A stretch of DNA of 62,000 nt. Origin: Lingula anatina. Lineage: Eukaryota > Brachiopoda > Lingulata > Lingulida > Lingulidae. The notes under the pieces are model-generated. The model did no database searches. It was given only the letters and a program-made list of their open reading frames with translations, and was not told the origin of the DNA. This document shows positions 35,701 through 44,700 of the stretch, piece after piece. The position numbers and the translations under genes were made by a program. Each line of letters begins with the position of its first letter. Positions within the stretch are counted from its first letter, which is position 1. The stretch covers positions 394,366 through 456,365 of the forward strand of contig NW_019773526.1 in NCBI RefSeq assembly GCF_001039355.2, in the 5' to 3' direction.

Positions 35701-38700
35701 AGTAGATATTAATGCAGGTTATCAAAGACTTAACATGCTGGGAGTACATATTTAAAGACATTAAATTCCAATTTTTAAAATTAAAATTCTGAATATAGTT
35801 GTGATTATGGCTTTCAGATATTAATTTGTCGTCTGGAAATAACTGTTTCTGTTGAATACAGGCAACCTGATGAGTTGATTCTGATATAAAAAGTAATGAG
35901 CCTTTAGTGGGAACAGAGTTATACGCCACTGTAGCTATAATTCAATTGAAGGATTTGTTTTTCCAGGTGACTGACGTGACACATGATGTAGATCACGCAG
36001 ATGACATGGGCAGTGTTCATCTAAACGTTGCCATAGAACCAGCGTTGCACGTGCAGTTTCCCAGTGCCTCGGATACCATAGTTTACGACCTCGTCAACCC
36101 TTCGCTCCTTCTTCGTTTTCTAAAGAATTTGATAGGTAAGTCCTACTCCAGAGTCCTCGTGTTCCAATACGGTTGTCACATGTCTCTGCATATCATACGT
36201 CCCCTAGTTATATTGGTCCCTGTAACACAGATGCTTCGACGTACACATAGTTAGACCGCATAATGAAGACATCAGAAAACAGGGCATAGAACACCAGCAG
36301 ATCCTACGTGTATGTACACATGTAGCACGGCCGAACACCTATGCCTTGGCACATTTGTTTACGTTGCTTTATAAATTTGCTGTTGGCACTGGTTTGTAGT
36401 ATTGTAAAAATTCCGTTAGTATTATCCTTTCAGAAACGACTATACGCATGTTAGGGACTCTTACAGATGCATGCAAAGTCAATTTTTGTCACAAAAACCA
36501 AACAAATGCCAGCATATAGTTTCAAGTAGTATAACTAAGAGAATTACCAAAAGCCATTATTTAATTTTACCCGAAAATGATGTTTAAACGGATTTTTCTG
36601 CTGGCATTCTAAGCTGTGTGTCAATGGGGCAGGTTAAATTTACAACCAAAAATTTAAAGAAAGGAGCAGTCTAAATGTCTTTTACGGCTGATCGAGTGAT
36701 CTATTCAGTTCATCCCTTGGCATGTCGAATTTATTTGAGTCATATAAGAATCTACTAGAAGTGGTTTACATGTGTTACTGGGAATCCACGCTCCACCGAT
36801 GCTCGGTTCGTATGTACCTTTAAGCAATGGCTGCTTTATTAGAGTATTGCAGTGTATTAGAAGACACATGTAGAAGACACATGTGCCTGCACGTACATGA
36901 GTGTGTGAATACATTACACGGAGCTTATTTGGGATTGGAGTGCAGCAAACATGACATTGTCGTTTCAGACCCCGGTGTTGTCAGCCAGTCTGAGACTGTC
37001 ACATACACGACTACAGCCCCTATCACGGACAGTTTGGACATTACCAATTGTTCTAAGATCTGTTCCGGGCGTGAGGGCAAGCACCTTGTGGTCCACAAAG
37101 CGGGGCCGGGGTACAGAAAAGACGCTGGGTTTCTTCGTTTAGAAGCGGCATATTCGATTTTCACAAGCCTTGAAGAATATGTGCTTGTTCCTGATTCTGT
37201 AAAAGCTTCTGCGTAAGTGTGTGAACCGTTGTGTTTGACATCTTCATATCTGATGTGTGTATTACGTATTTCAGATCAAGCACCAACAGTTAGGTGTTTC
37301 AATATCAAGGTGCATTACCATACAGTTATAGAAATGTTAACCAAGAGCGTCAGCTTATCAATTCGAGGCCATGATATTAGAACTTAAATTGTGTTCTTTT
37401 TATACCACATTTAGGTATATTCATTAAGGGCATTGAATGGTGATCATTAATAAATATAATTTAACCGGCATTACAGGCACTGTAGGCCAGCTACCGTAGC
37501 CACCACGTGTCCTGTTGGACCCGGTACCTGCCTATGTCCTCATGGAAGCACTAGTATTGAGGTGATTTGTGTCATTTGTTTTTATTGCCTGGACAATCCT
37601 GATACTAAAAAGTTTGTGTTGCAGGAAATTTTCTATCGCTTAATACGTTTCTATGTCCGTTCTCGACATTAAATTAATCTTTCAACATCAAAACTTCATG
37701 GCAACCAAAGAAAACATTTACAAATTTAAGTCGATGGCAATTTTTGAAATATAATATGAAAGTCATATTATGATATGGAATCTGTTGTTAATATTTGGTT
37801 ATGATTCACAGTATTACCATAGTTGCCAGTGTGACAAGTGCCCGGATGGTAAAACTAAAAAGGTGATCACTGATGACCCTTCTCAGCCTGCGTGTCCATG
37901 TTACTGTTCGGACGGTTGGCCACGGGAGATGAACGCAGACGGCACGTGTGAGGTACAGTACATGTACATGTACATATTCATAAAATAAAAATGTTGTATT
38001 CATTTAAATTTTCATGGAGGTTTTATGTAAAGAATTTGTTAAGATGGTTGAATAGAGTTATTTCGATGCACAGTGCAATTCAGACATCATTGTTATCGTT
38101 TTGATTATGTTTCAAAATAATGGAACAAAGGCAAAACGTTGGTATTTGAGTGAATTTTAATGTGCAACTTTAACTGACTTAATGCTTTTGACATCCGTAT
38201 ATCGATCTTGAAACCATATTTAATTGTTATTATATTTCTGTCCATTATATCAATGTGTATATTTCTAGTGTGGCTGTGAATGTCCAAATGGCGGTTATGG
38301 TACCGTTAAACCTGATGGTGGCTGTCATTGTTCATGTGAATGTAAAAACTGCCAGAACTCGGTTATAACTAGTGATGGAACGTGTTACTGTCCGAATGAT
38401 ATGTGAGTATATTGCACCCCACGTAGAAGCATAGACAGGTATATAGGCTACTTATATTGATAAACGTGGAGACCTGTTATATTCTGTAATTTATCGAATT
38501 TGCTTGTAATGAGGCAACTATTTACAGTTACGTGTTATAAGTTTCTGAACTATTGAAGTCATCTGATTTGAATGTCTAGTTTTTGCTTCTACAGCTGCCC
38601 GGTGTGTGACTCTGCCTACGAGCCTGTGTGGGAAGACTGTCGTTGTGTTTGTCGTGAGAAGACACAGTGTGGACTGTACCCTGCCTGTGTACGAGGTCGA

Positions 38701-41700
38701 CGTGGAGAGCAGTGTGATCAGCCGGACCGTGAACCATGCAGTTTTCAGACAGACAACGGGTTGCAAGGTGAATCGCCCTAAATTTCAGTGTAAATGCACG
38801 ATAGGCTGGCGCGGTTGCATGAATTAACACAGCATGAAAGATAATTATTTACATTTTTTTTTATTTTTACAAATGTTTTTCCTTTAAATTATTTACCATT
38901 ATATCAACTTCATTATTTGGTTGTGTCTTATCTCTGCTAAATGTTCTATAAACTAGCCACTGAATTCATACAATCAGATATAACCTTTACATTACAAACA
39001 CCCCTGTTGCATTTCAGAATGTTTCGGCAATGGTGTTTGCACCCCTCAGTCGTACTTCTGTAGCTCCAGGTGTGAGTGTTTCCAATTCTGGACCGGCGTC
39101 TGTTGTAATGTCAGAATGCCAAGAAACATGGGAGGTGATCCTCACTTACAGACAGCAGATGGTGGGTAAACATCGTCAACATTTCTCATTGAACTTAACT
39201 CACTTTATCTTTAGACATGTTTTTCAAAATGTTTGGAAAGGCATAATATATTGCGGTTCTTTTAATCACATTTGTACCATACGTGTATACGTATATAATA
39301 TAATTTTTCTTTACAATTCTTCGGCGGTTTAGTATGCATCGATGTTTATTTCTTGATCTAATCATACCGTCTCGAAATCGCCGTGAAATGAAATAACCGT
39401 TGTTCACCACGTTGGTTAAAGTAATGGTATAACTTACTGTATGAATTCGTTGTTTCCTAAGGTATATCCTACGACTACCATGGTATCGGGGAGTTCTGGG
39501 ACTGTATGAGTACAGCTAACGACTTTGGCGTACAAGTCAGGTTCTTCGGCTATAAACTAGCGTCACTGGTCGGTGCCGCTGCGGTCAAGGTCGGTCACAG
39601 TGTGGCCACCATTACTACACCGGTCACTGCTACTGAAACCACTCTTCCTACTTTAAGGTGAATTGGAAGTGTATAAAGAGTGTACTAGTAACATTGCCTT
39701 TGAATAATATGACATTAAAATCCGGAACTATTCTATCAAACTTTGTATCTAACAAACAGCATGATGGTTGCGCTTGTTTTATCAATCATATGGTCAATGA
39801 AACGAATGGATGTATTGTTCTTAGATTTTTTAAAGATATCATTAAAATGGTCGTTATTGTAGACGTCTTACTACATGTGCCTTGTACCTCACGGTAATAT
39901 AGAAAAAAAACGTATATCTGGCATATAAAACGCATATACGTACGTTTAGATAACAATTCTTTTTTACTCAGAATTGACGGGCTAGTACAGAGCATAACCA
40001 AAAGCAACACAAGATTGACGCTTAACAACGACACCGTCATTGTAGATATTGCTAAGGTCAGGAACAACGCCACTGGTGCCGTGATGATGATTGCAATCCA
40101 GTATGACACCGGTATGTAGACTGTTATATTTATGTTCTTTCACCTTAAGGGGCGTAATTTGAAGAGAATATTCTCATACACTATTGTCACTGGATGTGAT
40201 ATACACTGTAGGCTGTGAGTTAATAACTGGTATGTGTTCATAGCTGCTGGAGGCCGGTGTAACGAAACTGAGGATCCGTGTAACAGAAAGTCCACCCTCC
40301 GTATAGTTAAAATGGTTAGGGTTTGACTGACCTAAATGGGTCAAAATCTAGGGCAAGGCTCACTAGTACAAATGAATGGGAAGCGGACTCTCTTTCACGT
40401 TACACCGGGAGGGGGTGGAGGGCTTAGCTACGTATTTCAACCATGGTAGTCCTAGGCACAGAACACATGGTTTAGTGACTCTGTACATTTCTTTGAACCA
40501 AATTGAATAGTTCCTCCTTTCCTTTCCTCACGCCTGTGGTGATTGGCACTGATTGTGTCAACGCTTTATTTCCCCTTAGGTGTATCTGTCACAGTAGACG
40601 TCCGGTTCAGTCCGGTGATGGGGCGTCTCTTCCTTAACGTACGTTCTGGTCTAACTGCCAGTTTTAAAGGGCAGACGTCTGGACTATGCGGACTGATGGA
40701 CGACAACCAGGACAACGATTTCACCATGGCCAATGGTACCGTGGTCACCAAGGACAATGCAGTGGAATTTGCCGAGTCATGTGAGTCATAAAGAAAAAAA
40801 ATACGACAACTATTAGAGAGAATGATCAATGTACTGATGAGCTTGATTACATATTTATTCTTGACTTCTTCTCTTTGAAATTCAGAGTATGGCGATGAAA
40901 TACCATATGGTTTATAGACTGTATACAGAGGTGAAAAGAATCAGATTTGAAATTAATGCGTAATATTCTTTAGCATATATAGAAATAAGTGATACAAAAA
41001 CATTGTCTTAATTGTTCGAATTTTCATCATTTGCTCCTTTGAAAACATTTTTTGCATTTGTCGTTATCACCACAGGGAGAATAAGTACTTCATTTTCTGA
41101 TTCTGGATTATACGGCAGTTGGTCCTGGGACAGTTCAAACTTCCACGCTGACGACGTCATGGACCCCTCCTACACCGACCCTAGTCTATACAATCCGGCC
41201 TACGGTCCCGTGAACGTATCACAGGCTGAGATGAAGGTCAGTAACCTCTTACCTGTATATAACGCTTAAAGCCATTGCGGTCGAAATGATCAAAGTGTCC
41301 ATCACAAATACGTGTATATCAATACAGAATTACATGTATGCTGTAAACGTATGATAAACAATCTGATTAGATACTTAATATGACATCGGTCTGTTTCAAG
41401 AAGACTTTTATTAAATGATAAAGAACTGTTGTCTCGAACATTTATTGTTGCATATGCTTCACTTGTGCTTTACATTACAGCATAGTTTTAGAAAACTGTT
41501 GTAATTAATTTCAAATACCCCAGTACATTCAAGGAAAACAGGTACATGTGTTAATTCCAAATCATTAGATTATTAAAATTAGCAGCATAGTCGGTAAGGT
41601 GTAAAGATGAGCCCGAGTAGGTGACATTAACATTTGCAACCTATATAATGCTATACCGTCATTACCCCAATATTCAGGCTGCAGAGTCGGTATGTCAGGG

Positions 41701-44700
41701 GAAAGGACTGGAGGGGGTGGTACTGCAGGAGTGTGTCTATGACATCGTGGTCACGAAAGATATCACTTTCTCCAACCAAGAAACATATGAACTAGGTGAG
41801 TATTAATATATAGAGAATCTCTAACACCACTCCTTGCCTCATCTGCTTGAATTAAATAAAAATTAATATATACATATACGGCATCAAAACGGTAACATAC
41901 TTTGTAGATTCACGCCATATCAGACTTTTATTATTATTGTTGTTGAATCATTCTGGCAACACGTAAAGGGTTGGATAAATATAAAGACACAATGGCACAA
42001 TCAGATAAAATAACCAATATATAGAACTGAATATATTAATGGATATTAAAAACGCATGCATTAGCTTCCATGTGCACATATTCTTTATTGCATTGTTTAT
42101 AAATATCCGTGTTATTTTGTGTTATTTTAACTGCTGAATTAATATCCTTTGCTAGAAGTAGACAATAATATGCAAATCTGCATGCATATACAACCACATC
42201 TGTGCCTGTAGCCTCATAATATAACGTTATTGCCAGGTTGTCCTGGTCAGTGTAATGGTAAAGGGAGGTGTGTGAACAGCACTTGTCAATGTAACGACGG
42301 CTGGACTGGAACTGACTGCTCTATAGGTAGGTTATATGTCACCCTGGACAACGCCCTACACGGAGACAAACAAAGGTGGAGTTGACATATATCTTAGCAA
42401 AAAGATATTCAATGTCTATTTAGATATTTTTTCCACTTTTTTCTTTTCCACTTTGTTTCTAAACATGTACCTTATGAAACTGCGACATCCACTGCTCTGT
42501 GCAATAAAAATAATAATAATTTATATAAATATAGATATGGTTTGAATTATAATACAAGTGACAAAAAGTGACAAGTTGCCTAAAAACGTGTAGATTATCA
42601 AACCTGACTAAATTAGGAAAAAGAAACCCATTTTCGACATTATGGTAACATTTAGTGCCTCATGTAGAATTGACACATATCTTAGCAAAAGGATATTCAA
42701 AGTCTTTTTGGATATTTTTTCCACTTTTTTCTTTTCCTTTTTGTTTCTAATATTCGTTTGACAAAATCACGTTTTTTAATATGTATGAAACTGTGACACC
42801 CACTGCTCTGTGCAATAATGATAATAATAATAAGTGTTTTTATAAAAATTTAGATATGTTTTGAATTATAATACAAGTGGCAATACTAACGCCAATATCA
42901 CTCCGGTTCATACAGGTTCCTGTGGTGCCTGCGTCAATGGTGTGTGTGACAGCGGTTTCTGTGTGTGTACTGTGGGCTGGGAAGGGACAGCCTGTGACCA
43001 GAAAGGTAACTATAGGGAACTTACAAAACACCCGTTTACTGTATGCACTAGATTGCTCTTCTGGAGCACTCTATTTTGTTTGTAGATAAGTTGCGTACTG
43101 TAAAGCATTTATTCTCCTTTCGCTCGCCACGCCTCACCACCACACATTCCTCTGACGGCATCAGTCTTGTTAATTAACAAATGTATCGCAGTCTAGACCT
43201 CAGGTCTTTTTTCTTCAGTCACGAAGAGAAATGTAAAAAAGCATATAGAAACAAGAAGTTATATCGAGTAGAGTTAATCTAATTCAGGTGTATTTTATTT
43301 TAATAATATTGTGTTTGATAGAAAGCTTCATACCATTGCATCAACAACACATGAGTAACGCTATAATATGAGTAAGTGTATAGAAGAGGAATGTGTGTGT
43401 GCTGCATAACGTAATGTGCCATACCACACAGAACATACTCTCCTAAAATGAACTAATAACTTCAACGCCGTACTCTTTTCCAGCCACGTGTCTGTATGTG
43501 AATAACTGCACTGACGAGGACCACGGTGTGTGTTACAAGACCAACAGGTGTCGCTGTCTACCAGGATTTGTGGGTATGTATTGAGGACCACGTTGTGTGT
43601 TACAGGGCCAACAGGTGTCGCTGTCTACCAGGATTTGTGGGTATGTATTGAGGACCACGGTGTGTGTTACAGGACCAACAGGTGTCGCTGTCTACCAGGA
43701 TTTGTGGGTATGTATTGAGGACCATGCTGTGTGTTACAGGACCAACAGGTGTCGCTGTCTACCAGGATTTGTTAAGTATGCATTACAATAAGGATTAACT
43801 TGTTTGCTTATAAGGCAAAGGGCAAAATCTTCCAGAAGCCGAGCGTACACCGAGATCACCCCTAACGCCCGAGTAAACTTGTCATGTAGTTAATTCGATT
43901 GCATTCAGCGAGAGTCCCCGTGCAGTTGGATCCATCTAAGTTTTTCATGCACTCTACCTGTATATTCAAATTAATTTACGAAGTTTCTGTGGCAAAAAAA
44001 CAAAAAAAGGAAAAAAAACACGAACACTAATTTACGCACGTATTCAATTCTGTATATTTAGGTAGTGACTGTAGCATCGTTGCAACTTGTTTCAACGTGT
44101 CTGACTGCTCCGGGCACGGGGTCTGCGTGGACTTTGACGTATGCAAATGTGACAGCGGATGGGCGGGGCCAAATTGCACAGAGTTTTCTTGTGAACGTCT
44201 GGCAGCGTGCTCAGGTGTGTTGTTCATAGGAGAGATTTTCACGATTGTTTTTACGTGAATGATATGAAAAAAGGGATGCATTTGATAAAGTACACAAAAA
44301 CAAAAAACAAAACGTTTTTGTATAATGCGACATGTAACAATATGTGATAGGATAAAGCAGTACTATTCGATATGCTATTATACATCACTGTCATATGCGT
44401 TATCATCAGTAGTTCAATTAGAAGAATGTTGAAGCATCTACCTTTCCAGGCCACGGTCAGTGTAAAGGATACGACGTATGCAGTTGTGACAATGGTTGGC
44501 AAGGTGACAGCTGCGCTCTGCCAGACTGTTCTTCAAATAATGACTGCTCCCTACACGGGGTGTGTACGTCACCTCACACGTGCACGTGTTATGACGGTTA
44601 CCATGGTGAAAACTGCACCGCAATGAAGAATTGCACATCGTTAAATGGCTGTAATAACCACGGTGTATGCGCTGCCTTTGAAGGGAATAATACGGCTGTT

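Noticed and set aside
43516-43783. CRISPR-like array
   Set aside because: Contiguous units without spacers inside a metazoan intron; it is an exon-derived minisatellite.
44027-44502. Minus-strand frames opposite exons 39-40
   Set aside because: Shadows of the EGF coding frame.
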